A stretch of DNA of 64,000 nucleotides from Planctomycetota bacterium (GCA_018242605.1 JAFEBP010000004.1:124001-188000), one strand, 5' to 3'; counted from the stretch's first letter, positions 46,353 through 56,526 are shown. The notes: a model not told the origin generated them from the sequence alone. Numbers and translations are program-made.

Positions 46353-49300
46353 CTATTCCCCCAACCACCCCCGCCACCGCCCCGCCTCCGCCGCCTCACC
46401 CATCCCCTCGTACATCTCCGCCGCCGCCCTGAACACCGGCCGGAACATCTCGCAGTTCGATCTCGCCTTGAGTTCCGGCAAGCATCGCTTAAACACCTTG
46501 TCCGCCTCCTCCCTCTGCCCCGCCGCCGCCAGCGCCACCGCCAGGTGCCCCTGCATGATCGGCCCGTACGCCGCGGCGTCCCCCTCGATCGCACCCATGT
46601 CCCCCGCCGCCTCCCGCGCCAACTTCACCGCCGCGTCCCCCCGCCCCTGAGCCACCGCCAACAGCACTCGATAACTCTTCGCCCGCGCCGCCAGCGACGC
46701 CGACGCGTTCGTCTTCGCCATCTCCCCGATGGCCCGCTCAACTCCTTCAAACTCCGCCCCCGCCGCTTTCAAGTCACCAGCCATCGTCAGGTCCCGCGCG
46801 TACTGAATCCGCTCCGAAGCAATGAGCCCCGCGTCCGCGTTCTCCGCCCGCAGCGCCGCGATGTGCTCCGCCCGCACCTTCGCGCAGTCCCCCCACCGCT
46901 CCAGCACCACTAGCGCCGTGCATAAGTGCAGCGAATACGGCTCGTTGTCCGAGTACGGCTGCGCCGGCCCGAACGTCCCCGTCAGCGAGCCCGGGGACAT
47001 CGCGTACGCCTTCTGAAAAGTCTCGAGCGCTGAAGCCCGCAGCCGCGGCGCCTCGTCCGCGTGCCCGTGATCGATCGCCTGCCTCGCCAGCGTCTGCTCC
47101 GCACGCCCCAGGTTCCACAGCGTCCGCACCGTCCGCTCATCCCCCTTGGGCAGCGCCGACTCCCGCAACTCCGCCGCGGCGGCCAGCAACTTGATTACAA
47201 AGCTGTGCCACTGCGCCCCCGCGAACCTCGCCGCACATTTCGTCAGAGCATCCGCCACACCCGCCCGATCCCCCGCTTCCCACGCCTGCAATCCGCCGCA
47301 CACGTCCTCCGCGAGCGGCGTCGCCATCGGCGCCAGCATCGGGTCCGCCGCCGCTTGCGGAGCCGAGAACATCCGCAGTTCCGCCAGCCCCGCGCCCGCC
47401 GGACCATCCCCCGCGATGTGCTCGAGCGCCGCGTGCAGCGATTCCCACGCCTCCTCCGTGCGCTTCAGGCACAATTGCGCCTCCGCCCGCGCCCCCAGCG
47501 CCGCGGCGAGCAGCCTTGAGTCCTTCACCCCCGCGCTCTTCGCCAGTTCCACCGCCTGATCCGCCGCCTCCAGCGCCTCGTCGCACCGCCCCAGGCGCAG
47601 CAGCGCCACCGCCGCCACCGTCCGGCTCGCCCCGGCCGCCGCACTGTTAGATCTCTCCCGCCACCCCTGCGCCGCACGCGCCGCCGCCTGCGCCGCCTGC
47701 TCATCCTCCCCGACTTCTAACGCCCGCGCCGCCAGCGCATCCAGTTGCGCCGGCGACAGATCCTCGCCCACACCGGGCGTCACCGACGCCGGCAGCGCCG
47801 CCCTCGCCTCCGCGATCATCTGCTTGAGTTCCTCGTTGCGCGGCTGCGTCGAAGCGAACTGCTCCGCGATCGTGACCTGCAACGCGGCCTCGCGCATCAT
47901 CCCCATCCCCCGAAACACCTCGCCCAGCGTGAGCGACAGCTCCGCCCTCGCCGCCCCCGACAGCTTCAGATCGTCCGCGAGCAGTTCATCGCGCATGATC
48001 TGCGCCCGCTCAGCACGCCGCCGTCGCTCCGCCGTCGTTAGCGGCCCCTCCGAATCCTCCAGCAGCCGCGCGATCAGCCGCGCCGCCACCATCACCTTGC
48101 TCCGTGATTCCCGCGCCAGCCGCTCCGCCGCCTGCGTCCGCTCCTGCTGCCGCGCCTGCTCCGCCGCCCGTTCCCGGTCCTGCGCCGCCGCACGTTCGTT
48201 GAGCCACGCCCCCGACGCGATCCCGATCAGCACCGCCCCCACCGCCGCAGCAGCGATCTTGCCCTTGTGCTTCTCGGCCCGTTTGCGCAGCACGTACAGC
48301 ACGCTGTCCCGCCGCGCCTCCACCGCCTCGCCCGCCAGGTAGTGCGAAATGTCCCGCCCCAGGTCCGCGACTGTCTGATACCGGCGTGCCCGATCCTTCT
48401 CCAGCGCCTTGAGGATGATCGTGTCCAGATCGCCCCGCAACAACGGGTTCGCGATCCCCGGTCGCACCGGCGCCTCGCTGCGGATCGCGTTGAGCCGATC
48501 CAGCGTCGGCCCGTCCAGCCGGTACGGCATCGCGTTGGTCAGCATCGCGTACAGGATCACCCCAAGCGAGTACACGTCCGTCCTGAAGTCGATCGCCGCG
48601 GGGTCGCCCCCCGCCTGCTCAGGACTCGCGAACTCCACCGTGCCCGTGAACTCGCCCGACTGCGTCATCCGCGGCTCGGCTTCCTGCCCCGCGAACACGG
48701 CGATGCCGAAGTCCAGCACCTTGGGCACCGCCGCCCCTTCCTCAACCCCGCTCCGCGCCACACCGGCCGGCCCGGCCGCGACCATGATGTTGCTGGGCTT
48801 GAGATCGCGGTGAATGATGCCGCGTTGATGCGCGTAGTGGATCGCGTCGCACACCTTGACGAACACCGCGAGTTTGGCCCGCACGCCCGCGAGCCCGGTC
48901 GCCCTGGGCGACCACCGATCGATCGGCACCCCCACGATGAACTCCATCGCGAACGCGTGCACGCCCGTGCGCACCTCGATCGCGTCGTACACCGCCGCGA
49001 TGTTCGGGTGCGACAGGCCCGAGGCGATGTCGATCTCTCGCTCGAACCGGCGACGCTGCTTGGGCGTGGCGAACCACCCACCCGTCAGCATCTTGACCGC
49101 CACCACCCGCTGCGTCCGCTCCTGAATCGCCCGGTACACCACGCCCTGCCCGCCCGCGTTGATGGTGTCGATGATCCGGTAACCCGGCACCTCTTGGGCC
49201 GCCGGCGCACCAGGCGCGGCGCCCGCCGCGCCTGGCGACCGCGCCGTCTTGAGATCCGACAGGAACGCGTTGTTCGCGCGGATGTCCGCGACCATCTCGC

Positions 49301-49367
49301 GGCACCGCTCGCAGCCGGCAAGATGCGCCCGCACCTCCACTGAGGCCTGACCGGTCTGCACGAACAA
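46353..49367 (-). CDS. Ser/Thr protein kinase with zinc-finger-like N-terminus and TPR-type C-terminus
   Basis: A Hanks-type kinase of at least 1004 aa. An H-x3-C-x2-C motif (H15, C19, C22 counted from the TTG) resembles anti-sigma zinc fingers. The kinase domain has GGQGVVYRA, VAVK, HRDLKPSN and DFG, all intact. One membrane helix follows (IAAAAVGAVLIGIASGAWL), then about 600 residues of helical repeats, probably TPR and extracytoplasmic. The TTG at 49367 is the first conventional start, but the frame stays open to 49478 and homology to the paralogue at 52748-55855 starts further upstream, at SHPATEQLEL; an ATC at 49409 lines up with the paralogue's Met. It is divergent from the secreted protein gene at 49590. 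Confidence 0.88.
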   Translation of the reverse strand: MFVQTGQASVEVRAHLAGCERCREMVADIRANNAFLSDLKTARSPGAAGAAPGAPAAQEVPGYRIIDTINAGGQGVVYRAIQERTQRVVAVKMLTGGWFATPKQRRRFEREIDIASGLSHPNIAAVYDAIEVRTGVHAFAMEFIVGVPIDRWSPRATGLAGVRAKLAVFVKVCDAIHYAHQRGIIHRDLKPSNIMVAAGPAGVARSGVEEGAAVPKVLDFGIAVFAGQEAEPRMTQSGEFTGTVEFASPEQAGGDPAAIDFRTDVYSLGVILYAMLTNAMPYRLDGPTLDRLNAIRSEAPVRPGIANPLLRGDLDTIILKALEKDRARRYQTVADLGRDISHYLAGEAVEARRDSVLYVLRKRAEKHKGKIAAAAVGAVLIGIASGAWLNERAAAQDRERAAEQARQQERTQAAERLARESRSKVMVAARLIARLLEDSEGPLTTAERRRRAERAQIMRDELLADDLKLSGAARAELSLTLGEVFRGMGMMREAALQVTIAEQFASTQPRNEELKQMIAEARAALPASVTPGVGEDLSPAQLDALAARALEVGEDEQAAQAAARAAQGWRERSNSAAAGASRTVAAVALLRLGRCDEALEAADQAVELAKSAGVKDSRLLAAALGARAEAQLCLKRTEEAWESLHAALEHIAGDGPAGAGLAELRMFSAPQAAADPMLAPMATPLAEDVCGGLQAWEAGDRAGVADALTKCAARFAGAQWHSFVIKLLAAAAELRESALPKGDERTVRTLWNLGRAEQTLARQAIDHGHADEAPRLRASALETFQKAYAMSPGSLTGTFGPAQPYSDNEPYSLHLCTALVVLERWGDCAKVRAEHIAALRAENADAGLIASERIQYARDLTMAGDLKAAGAEFEGVERAIGEMAKTNASASLAARAKSYRVLLAVAQGRGDAAVKLAREAAGDMGAIEGDAAAYGPIMQGHLAVALAAAGQREEADKVFKRCLPELKARSNCEMFRPVFRAAAEMYEGMGEAAEAGRWRGWLGE

Positions 49368-49589
49368 CTCAAGTTGCTCTGTCGCTGGATGGCTCGTGGG
49401 GGCCTCGATAGGACGCTCTTTGTTCGGTGGTCGGAGTGTGGGCAGGTTCGGAAATATCGCGACGCGGCGGAACGGCTGTCAGAATAGGGGCCGGCGAACG
49501 AAATGGTGTTGACCCGCTATTGACTTGCCTGTAGTGTATGAAGATCGGGTAATTCCCTGGCGAGTGGCAAGCAAAGGAACGAGGCTGCG

Positions 49590-52500
49590 ATGAGAATGTG
49601 GGCGTGGGCTGTCGTCGTCATGGTGCTGGCCGTGCTCTGCGCCTCCGCGCGCGCTGCGGACTACCGGGAAACCGAGAACAACGGCGCGGGCAATAACTCC
49701 AAGTCCACCTTCGAGCGCATGCCTCCGTCCGCCGTGACGATCCAGTTCACCACCGCCGACCGCATCCTTGGCGAACTCTCCGCCTCGGACACCGCCGACT
49801 ATTTCGAGATCCACATCCAGCCCGAGGCGTCGATCGGCATCTACCGGTACTCGTTCATCACCGAATCTCAGGACGGCTCACCCATCCCGCGTGCCGACCT
49901 GGTAGGGCTCGTCCAATCGGCGGGCTCCAAAGTCGCCGGCTCCACCGCCACAGTGAGCTCCGGACCGCGCATCGAAGTCTACACCAACGGCGCCGCCAGC
50001 ACCGGGTATTTCTCGATGTCGCGCAGCAGCGGCGGCACCCAGCGGTACCGCTACCGCATGGAATGCACCCGCATCGACGTGCTCCCGCCCACCTCGCCCG
50101 CGGGCCCCGGAATCATCGACGCGGGCACTTTCTCATTCGGCGCTATCGCCGGCGAGAACATCTTCATACAGGCCGGCACCAGCCGCCCCGGCGGCGTCAA
50201 CTACGACTGGTGGGTGTACGACGCGAACTTCACCGCTCTGCCCGACTTCGGACACGACGAGAACGACGCCGTGCCCGACACCGACGGCATCGGCCGCATG
50301 CTGCTGCCCGGCACCTACTACGTCGCCGTCTCCGACACCAACCTAAGCAACGACAAGGTCAGCCCCGCCGATGATCTCTTCCGCGACGGCAACATCCTGG
50401 ACTTCCCCAACTTCACCGCCAACTCCACCGCCGACTTCAACTTCCGCTTGCCCATCCGCATCCGCGATTCCGTCGGCCACCTCTTCGACGGCGACGGCTA
50501 CGCGATCAAGCGCCTCCCCTTCGGCGTCGTCTTCTTCAGGTTCCAGGTCGTCAACGCCGCCCAGCCCATCCCGCCCGCCGGCCGCGGCGTGCCCATCCCC
50601 AACCCCGTCACCAACAACGGCACCGGCTCGGTCACCTGGACGGTCGACATCACCCGAGGCACCTCTCCCCTCAGTTCCACCCACTCCGTCGTAGCCAACC
50701 TCTCCTCGCTCGGCGGCCCCGCCGTCGCCGTCTTCACGCCCCTCAACGCCACCAAGTTCACGTACACATTCGCCATCCCCGCGGGCACACCCCCGGGCCT
50801 CTACAGCCTGCCCACCACCGTCTGCGAAACTTCTCCCCTCTCACGCTGCTCCACGTTCGCGCTCGGCGCGGACGTCTTCTCTCCCGTTGCCCCCACCGGC
50901 GCCTGCTGCACCAACCAGGCCTGCTCCATCAAGACCCAGTTCGAGTGCCAGCGCACCGGCGGCATCTACCAGGGCAACGCCGTTCCATGCTCCGCGTGTT
51001 CCTGCGCCGCGCCCGGAACACCCGCCAACGACCTGTGCTCCAACGCCGCGCTCATCAACCCCAATGTCTACACCCGCGGCGATACCTGCAACGCCACCAT
51101 CGACAACGGCCTGCCCGTCTGCTCCGGTGTGAATGTCGTCGCGCCCGGCGTCTGGTATGTCTGCCGCGGCACCGGCCGCACCATGACCGCCTCCCTCTGC
51201 GCCGGCCCCGACATGTCCTTCGACTCGCGCCTGAGCGTCTTCTGCGGCGGGTGCGGCAGCCTCACCTGCGTCGCCGGCAACGACAACGCCTGTGGCCCCC
51301 TCTCACAGGCCACCTGGTGCTCGCTCGCCGACAACCAGTACTACATCCTTGTCCACGGCGCCACTCCCGCGTCCAAGGGCGCGTTCGACCTCATCGTCAC
51401 TTCCGGCCTTGCCTGCGGCTCCCCACCCGCGTGCACCGCCACCGGCGCGTGCTGCATCGGCGGCGTCTGTTCCATCCGTACCCGGTTCAACTGCAACGAC
51501 CTGGGAGGCGTCTACAAGGGCGACGCCACGACCTGCAACAGTTGCACCTGCGAGCCTCTCGGCGGCCCCCGCAACGATGTCTGCCTGCTCGCGCAGGATC
51601 TCTCCGTCGGCGAGACCGCGCCCGGCGCCACCTGCAACGCCGGTATCGACTCCGGCTCGCCGCAGTGCGCCAATCAGGCCATCACCGCCGGCGGTGTCTG
51701 GTACACCACCATCGGCACCGGAACGACCATGACGGCGACTCTCTGCGGCGGCGCTACGTACGACAGCCGCATGAGCGTCTTCTGCGGCGACTGCGCCGCC
51801 CTCACCTGCGTCGGCGGAAACGACGACTTCCCGAGTTGCAACCTGCTCTCCCAGGTCAGTTGGTGCTCGCAGGCCGGCTCTCGATACTACATCCTGGTGC
51901 ACGGCTACTCCAGCGCCACCAGCCCCTTCGCCATCACCCTCACCCAGAACGGTCAGAGTTGCCAACCCACGGTCCTCTGCGCGCCCACCGGCGCGTGCTG
52001 CCTGCCCAACCAGCAGGTCTGCCAGATCAGTTCCGCCATCGACTGCGTGAACATGGGCGGCACGTACCTGGGCGATGGCACCATCTGCGACGTTTACTCC
52101 GATCTGAATGAATACCCCTCGCCCGGCCCCTTCCCGGTGCCGATCCCCGACGCCAACGGCGCGATCCCCGGGGTGGCAAACACGTCATACTTCATCGCGT
52201 CGGGCGATGTCATCTCCGCCATTCGCGTCTGCGTCGGACTGACACACACTTACTCCGGCGATCTGATCGTCTCGATCCAGCACGGCGACACCACCGCCCG
52301 CCTGATGAACCGCGTCGCCGGCGGCAGCGACCTGGGCGGGCAGTACTGCTTCTCCGACAACGCCACAAACCAGATGCTCCCGACGCCGCTCATCCCCCCG
52401 GGCGATTATCTCCCCTCGGACCCGCTCTCGGTCTTCAGCGGCGCATCCCTGGGCGGCTCCTGGACGCTCACCGTCACCGACAACGCCGGGGCCGACATCG

Positions 52501-52739
52501 GCACCATCGACTCCCTCGACATCTTCACGCTCGGGATCACCTCAGCGTGCAGCGGCGGCTCCTGCCCCCCCTGCGCCGCCGACTACAACCAGGACGGCGG
52601 CGTGGACGGCAACGACGCCTCCAACTTCTTCGCCGATTGGGAATCGGGCGCGCCCTGCTCCGATGTCAACGCCGACGGCGGCGTCGATGGCTCCGACGTC
52701 TCCTACTTCTTCTTCGTGTGGGAGTTGGGTTCCTGCTGA
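49590..52739 (+). CDS. Large secreted protein: Cys-rich repeats, P-domain-like and dockerin-like tail
   Basis: A 1049-aa exported protein. The signal peptide (residues 1 to about 22) ends CASARA. The N-terminal third is beta-rich and resembles pre-peptidase C-terminal-type domains (ETENNG, ADYFEIHI, GTYYVAVSDT). Three modules starting TGACC (near residues 437, 617 and 800) each carry a Cys-rich head followed by a beta domain ending in a YYILVHG-like strand. A proprotein-convertase P-domain-like part follows (about 870-985; SIQHGDTTARL, GSWTLTVTDNAG) without any peptidase domain. The last 55 residues are two calcium loops (YNQDGGVDGNDASNFF and VNADGGVDGSDVSYFF), ending in Cys. It is flanked on both sides by paralogous kinases. 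Confidence 0.82.
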   Translation: MRMWAWAVVVMVLAVLCASARAADYRETENNGAGNNSKSTFERMPPSAVTIQFTTADRILGELSASDTADYFEIHIQPEASIGIYRYSFITESQDGSPIPRADLVGLVQSAGSKVAGSTATVSSGPRIEVYTNGAASTGYFSMSRSSGGTQRYRYRMECTRIDVLPPTSPAGPGIIDAGTFSFGAIAGENIFIQAGTSRPGGVNYDWWVYDANFTALPDFGHDENDAVPDTDGIGRMLLPGTYYVAVSDTNLSNDKVSPADDLFRDGNILDFPNFTANSTADFNFRLPIRIRDSVGHLFDGDGYAIKRLPFGVVFFRFQVVNAAQPIPPAGRGVPIPNPVTNNGTGSVTWTVDITRGTSPLSSTHSVVANLSSLGGPAVAVFTPLNATKFTYTFAIPAGTPPGLYSLPTTVCETSPLSRCSTFALGADVFSPVAPTGACCTNQACSIKTQFECQRTGGIYQGNAVPCSACSCAAPGTPANDLCSNAALINPNVYTRGDTCNATIDNGLPVCSGVNVVAPGVWYVCRGTGRTMTASLCAGPDMSFDSRLSVFCGGCGSLTCVAGNDNACGPLSQATWCSLADNQYYILVHGATPASKGAFDLIVTSGLACGSPPACTATGACCIGGVCSIRTRFNCNDLGGVYKGDATTCNSCTCEPLGGPRNDVCLLAQDLSVGETAPGATCNAGIDSGSPQCANQAITAGGVWYTTIGTGTTMTATLCGGATYDSRMSVFCGDCAALTCVGGNDDFPSCNLLSQVSWCSQAGSRYYILVHGYSSATSPFAITLTQNGQSCQPTVLCAPTGACCLPNQQVCQISSAIDCVNMGGTYLGDGTICDVYSDLNEYPSPGPFPVPIPDANGAIPGVANTSYFIASGDVISAIRVCVGLTHTYSGDLIVSIQHGDTTARLMNRVAGGSDLGGQYCFSDNATNQMLPTPLIPPGDYLPSDPLSVFSGASLGGSWTLTVTDNAGADIGTIDSLDIFTLGITSACSGGSCPPCAADYNQDGGVDGNDASNFFADWESGAPCSDVNADGGVDGSDVSYFFFVWELGSC

Positions 52740-52747
52740 CGCTCCCG

Positions 52748-55700
52748 TCACGGCTTGGGCGCAGCGTCCAGCGCATCGCGCCACCGCGCCATCGCCGGAT
52801 TGTTCCGCTCCGCCGCCCGTTCCGACGGGCTGAGCGCCGGCAGAACCGCGTGGAACAGCGCGTCGGCCTCGTCCAGCTTCCCCAGCGTCACCAGGCACCC
52901 CAGTTCCAGCATGTGCATCCGCTGCCCCGGGTCGCCGTAGTTCTGTTCCTTCACCACCCGCATCGAGTCTCGCACGATCCCCAGCGCCTCCTCAGCCTTT
53001 CCCTGCGTCAGCCTCAGTTTCGCCAGCACCGCCCGCATCAGCGCCAGTTGCAGCACATCGGTCGGCTCGCCGTCCGCGTCGATCGCCGCCCTCAGGGCGC
53101 GATCCGTGTCCAGTAACGCAGTCTCCGCCTCCGTCAACTGCCCGTCGGCGATCAACGCATCGGCCAGTTGTGTCCTCGCCGCGCTCGCCTGGAACGAATC
53201 CCGCGAATACTGACGTTCCGCCGCCCGCAGCGCTTCCCGCGCCGCCGCGACTGTCGCCGCCGCGTCCCCCGCCGCCCGCGTCACCGCCAGGTACACGCCG
53301 CGTCGATCCGTGTCCGCGTAGTACCCGCTCACCGATTCCGGATCGATCGCTTTGGCCCGCTCGAGCGTCGCCGCGGCGTCCTTGATATTCCCTCCCGCGC
53401 CCTGCGCCCGCCCCAGTTCCCACAGCGTGTTCACCAGACGGTCCCGCGACTGTTCCCCGCCCTGTTCGTACCGCGCGACAACCACCGCCAGGATCTGCTC
53501 CGCCGCCCCGAACGCCCGCGCCGAACAGAGCCGCAGCCCCAGCGTCGTCGCCGCCCTCAGCGCCGCCGCCTCTTCCCCATCCGTCACTTCCTGCAGCACC
53601 CGCAGCGCCCCCTCGCACGCTGCCGCCCGCGCTTCGGCCTTCATGGCCTGCAACGCCTTGAGGTCCATCTTCGCCACGCTCGACGCCAGGACAGCCGCGG
53701 GCACTCCGGTTCGGGCCGCGTCCCCCGCCGCGCCGATCACCGCGATCCACGCCTCCTCCACCTTGTCCGCATCGATAAGACACGCGCCCACCGTGGCGCC
53801 GATCCTCGCCCGCGTGATCGCACTCTCGCACTTTTTCGCCGCCTCGCTCAGCCCTTGAACCTGCGCCAACACCCCAACGCCCCCGTCCAGAGCCGCCCGC
53901 ACCGCGATGTTCGCGGCTTCAGCCGCGTTGCACGCCTCGGTCGCCCCCCGCGCGCCGAACATCCGCTCCGCACGCCTCGCCAGCGCCACCGCCGGCTCAT
54001 ACTCGCGGGCCCGGTACGCCTCTCTCGCCAGCGACAATGTCTCTTCGGGCGTGTAGTTCTCCGGCCGCGCGATCGCCGCGCCGAACCGCTCCACGCTCGG
54101 AAGCGCGTCCAGTTGCTTGTTCACCTCCTGCACCAACTCCGTCCCCGTCGCCCCCGCGGCACGCGCAAAGTCCCTCGCCTGCAACAGATAAAACCTCTGC
54201 GGCCCCGTGAACCCGAACTCCCCGAACTCCTCCGCCAGTTGCTTAAGCAACTTCGCCTTGGGCAGATCGGCCAGGTTCGGATCGCTCAGCAGCCCGCGCC
54301 CCGCGTTCTGCGCCGCCGCCGCCAGCTTCGCACGCCCCGTCGCCGACGACTCATCGCCCGCTTCCTTGATCGTCCGCGTGAACACCCGCTGCAACAGGAG
54401 CTCGCCCTCCCGCTGCGCCTCCACCGCCGCCGCCCGCTGCTCCGCCGCCTCCGCCCTGGCCTGTTCCTTTTCCGTCTTCTCCTTGGCCGCCACGCTCTCG
54501 GCCCGCTCGCGATTCGCCGTCTCCACCAGCCGCGCCTCACGCTGCACCAACGCCGTGCCGATGCCCCCCGCCACCAGCGCCAGCGCCGCCGCCGTCGCGA
54601 TCACCCGCCACTTGTGCTTGCGTGCCTTCTTCCCGATCACGTACGCCAGGCTCCCGCCGCGCGCCGCCACCGGCTCGCCCGCGAGCAGGTTGCGGATCTC
54701 CCGCCCCAACTCCCCCGCGATCTGGTACCGCTTCGCCTTGTCCTTCTCCAGCGCCTTGAGCAGCACCGCCTCCAGGTCGCCCTTGAGCATGGGATCAACC
54801 AGCGACGGGCGGATCGGCGGCGTGCGTGCGATCGTGTCCAACCGCTGCCGCGTCGTGCCCGTCAGCGTGTACGGCAACCGCGCCGTGAGCATCGCGTACA
54901 GGATCACGCCCAGCGAGTACACATCCGTCGTGAAGTCCAGTTGCGAAGGATCGCCCAGCGCCTGCTCCGGGCTCGCGAACTCGATCGTCCCCGTCACCCC
55001 GGTCAGCCGGTACGGCTTGCCCGGATCAAGGTCCGTGTTTTTGACGATCGCGATGCCGAAATCCAGGATGTGCGGCTCGCCCGCCGCGTCCGCCAGAATA
55101 TTGCTCGGCTTGAGGTCTCGGTGAATGATCCCCCTCGTGTGCGCGTAGTGCACCGCGTCGCACACCTTGGCGAACATCTCCAGTTTCGCCCGCAGCGTCT
55201 CCCGCGCCAGAGTCCGGCTCCGGGGCGCTCCCGCGCGAGGCAGCGCCTGCTGCCCCGGCGGCACGGCCGTCCCCGCCGTTCCCCGCGGCGTCACAATCGC
55301 CGCCGTCACCGAATCCGGGTCCAGCGTCGGGCTGTCCGGACTTGAATGTCCCCGCACCGACCCCGTCGCCGGCTCCCAGACGTCCAGCGGCCGCCCGTCG
55401 ATGAACTCCATCGCGAACGCGTGTATCCCCGACTTCACCTCGATCGCGTCGAACACCACCGTGATGTTCGGATGCTTCATGTGCGACGCGATGTCGATCT
55501 CGTGCTCGAACCGCCGACGCTGCTGCTCGGTGGCGAACCATCCCCCCAGCATCATCTTGACCGCCACCACCCGCCCCGTGTTCACCTGCACCGCGCGGTA
55601 CACGATCCCCTGCCCGCCCTTGCTCAGCGGCTCCAGCAGCTTGTACCCCGGCACCGTCTGCGGCACCGCCCCCACCGCCCCCGGCTTCTCCGCCGCCCGC

Positions 55701-55855
55701 AGGTCGACCATGAACTCGTTGTTCGCCCGCATGTCCGCGAGCAACTGCGCGCACTCCGCGCACGACGCCAGATGCTTCTGCACGTCCTCCGGCGCCGCGA
55801 TCCCGAGCGACACCGCTTCCAACGCCTCGGGAGATGGATGTGAGTTCGGGTCCAT
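52748..55855 (-). CDS. Ser/Thr protein kinase, paralogue with insertion in the catalytic domain
   Basis: A 1035-aa Hanks-type kinase. The ATG at 55855 is chosen because an H-x3-C-x2-C motif (H28, C32, C35) follows at the right place and the upstream 18 residues look like spacer. Catalytic parts are GGQGIVYRA, K100 (VAVK), H245-R-D247-L-K (HRDLKPSN) and DFG. Between the hinge and the HRD helix there is an extra stretch of about 50 residues (165-215), rich in Pro, Ser and Thr, absent from the paralogue. One membrane helix (VIATAAALALVAGGIGTALV) precedes about 560 residues of Ala/Glu-rich helical repeats, probably TPR. It ends nine bases from the convergent secreted protein gene. Confidence 0.9.
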   Translation of the reverse strand: MDPNSHPSPEALEAVSLGIAAPEDVQKHLASCAECAQLLADMRANNEFMVDLRAAEKPGAVGAVPQTVPGYKLLEPLSKGGQGIVYRAVQVNTGRVVAVKMMLGGWFATEQQRRRFEHEIDIASHMKHPNITVVFDAIEVKSGIHAFAMEFIDGRPLDVWEPATGSVRGHSSPDSPTLDPDSVTAAIVTPRGTAGTAVPPGQQALPRAGAPRSRTLARETLRAKLEMFAKVCDAVHYAHTRGIIHRDLKPSNILADAAGEPHILDFGIAIVKNTDLDPGKPYRLTGVTGTIEFASPEQALGDPSQLDFTTDVYSLGVILYAMLTARLPYTLTGTTRQRLDTIARTPPIRPSLVDPMLKGDLEAVLLKALEKDKAKRYQIAGELGREIRNLLAGEPVAARGGSLAYVIGKKARKHKWRVIATAAALALVAGGIGTALVQREARLVETANRERAESVAAKEKTEKEQARAEAAEQRAAAVEAQREGELLLQRVFTRTIKEAGDESSATGRAKLAAAAQNAGRGLLSDPNLADLPKAKLLKQLAEEFGEFGFTGPQRFYLLQARDFARAAGATGTELVQEVNKQLDALPSVERFGAAIARPENYTPEETLSLAREAYRAREYEPAVALARRAERMFGARGATEACNAAEAANIAVRAALDGGVGVLAQVQGLSEAAKKCESAITRARIGATVGACLIDADKVEEAWIAVIGAAGDAARTGVPAAVLASSVAKMDLKALQAMKAEARAAACEGALRVLQEVTDGEEAAALRAATTLGLRLCSARAFGAAEQILAVVVARYEQGGEQSRDRLVNTLWELGRAQGAGGNIKDAAATLERAKAIDPESVSGYYADTDRRGVYLAVTRAAGDAAATVAAAREALRAAERQYSRDSFQASAARTQLADALIADGQLTEAETALLDTDRALRAAIDADGEPTDVLQLALMRAVLAKLRLTQGKAEEALGIVRDSMRVVKEQNYGDPGQRMHMLELGCLVTLGKLDEADALFHAVLPALSPSERAAERNNPAMARWRDALDAAPKP

Positions 55856-56019
55856 GCCGTTCCGCGAATCAAGGTACCGCCGCAGCGGCCCCGCCCCAGC
55901 ACTTCGCACAGCTGTACCGATTCTTGCGCCTCAGGCCGAACGCAACTCGACCGCACGCCGCCACCGGCCGCCGCGCCGGGCCCGGCAACGCCGCCAGTAT
56001 CAATCACGCCCCTGGCACC

Positions 56020-56484
56020 TTACTCCAGCACCGTTGCCGGGTCGCGCCCCTCTTCCATCGCCTTGATCTTGTGAACGCGCCGGATGTGCCGCCCACCCTC
56101 GAACGGGGTCGAGATCCACACGTCCACGATCTTCTCGATCAGCCGCTGCCCCAGCAGGTCCCCGGACAGGCACAGCACGTTCGCGTCGTTGTGGCTGCGG
56201 GAGAGCTGCGCCGTCAGTTCATCGTGAACCACCGCCGCCCGCACGCCCTTCACCTTGTTCGCCGCGATCGACATCCCGATGCCGCTGCCGCAGATCAGGA
56301 TCCCCAGGTCCGCCTTCCCCCCCGCCACCGCCTGCCCCACCTGGTACGCGCGCTCCGGGTAGTCGCTCGGCGCGCCCGAGCAATCGCCGATGAGTTCAGC
56401 CTCCTTGCCCTCGCGCCGGAGTTTGTCGAACAACTGCCGGATCGAGGCGTATCCACGGTGGTCTGCACTCAGCGCGATGCGCAT
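56020..56484 (-). CDS. rpiB: Ribose 5-phosphate isomerase B
   Basis: A 154-aa RpiB/LacAB enzyme that interconverts ribose 5-phosphate and ribulose 5-phosphate. Seen are D8-H9 (SADHRGY), the anion-binding CGSGIGMSIAANKVKGVRAA with catalytic C65, and SRSHNDANVLCLSGD. Length is normal. It is 42 bases downstream of the TsaC-phosphatase fusion gene on the same strand, an order also known from Firmicutes (ywlC, ywlE, ywlF). Ribokinase, encoded just beyond, would feed ribose 5-phosphate to it. Confidence 0.95.
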   Translation of the reverse strand: MRIALSADHRGYASIRQLFDKLRREGKEAELIGDCSGAPSDYPERAYQVGQAVAGGKADLGILICGSGIGMSIAANKVKGVRAAVVHDELTAQLSRSHNDANVLCLSGDLLGQRLIEKIVDVWISTPFEGGRHIRRVHKIKAMEEGRDPATVLE

Positions 56485-56526
56485 CGGCGATGCTCCTGAG
56501 AAATCCGAGCCGGCCTCACCCCCGGC

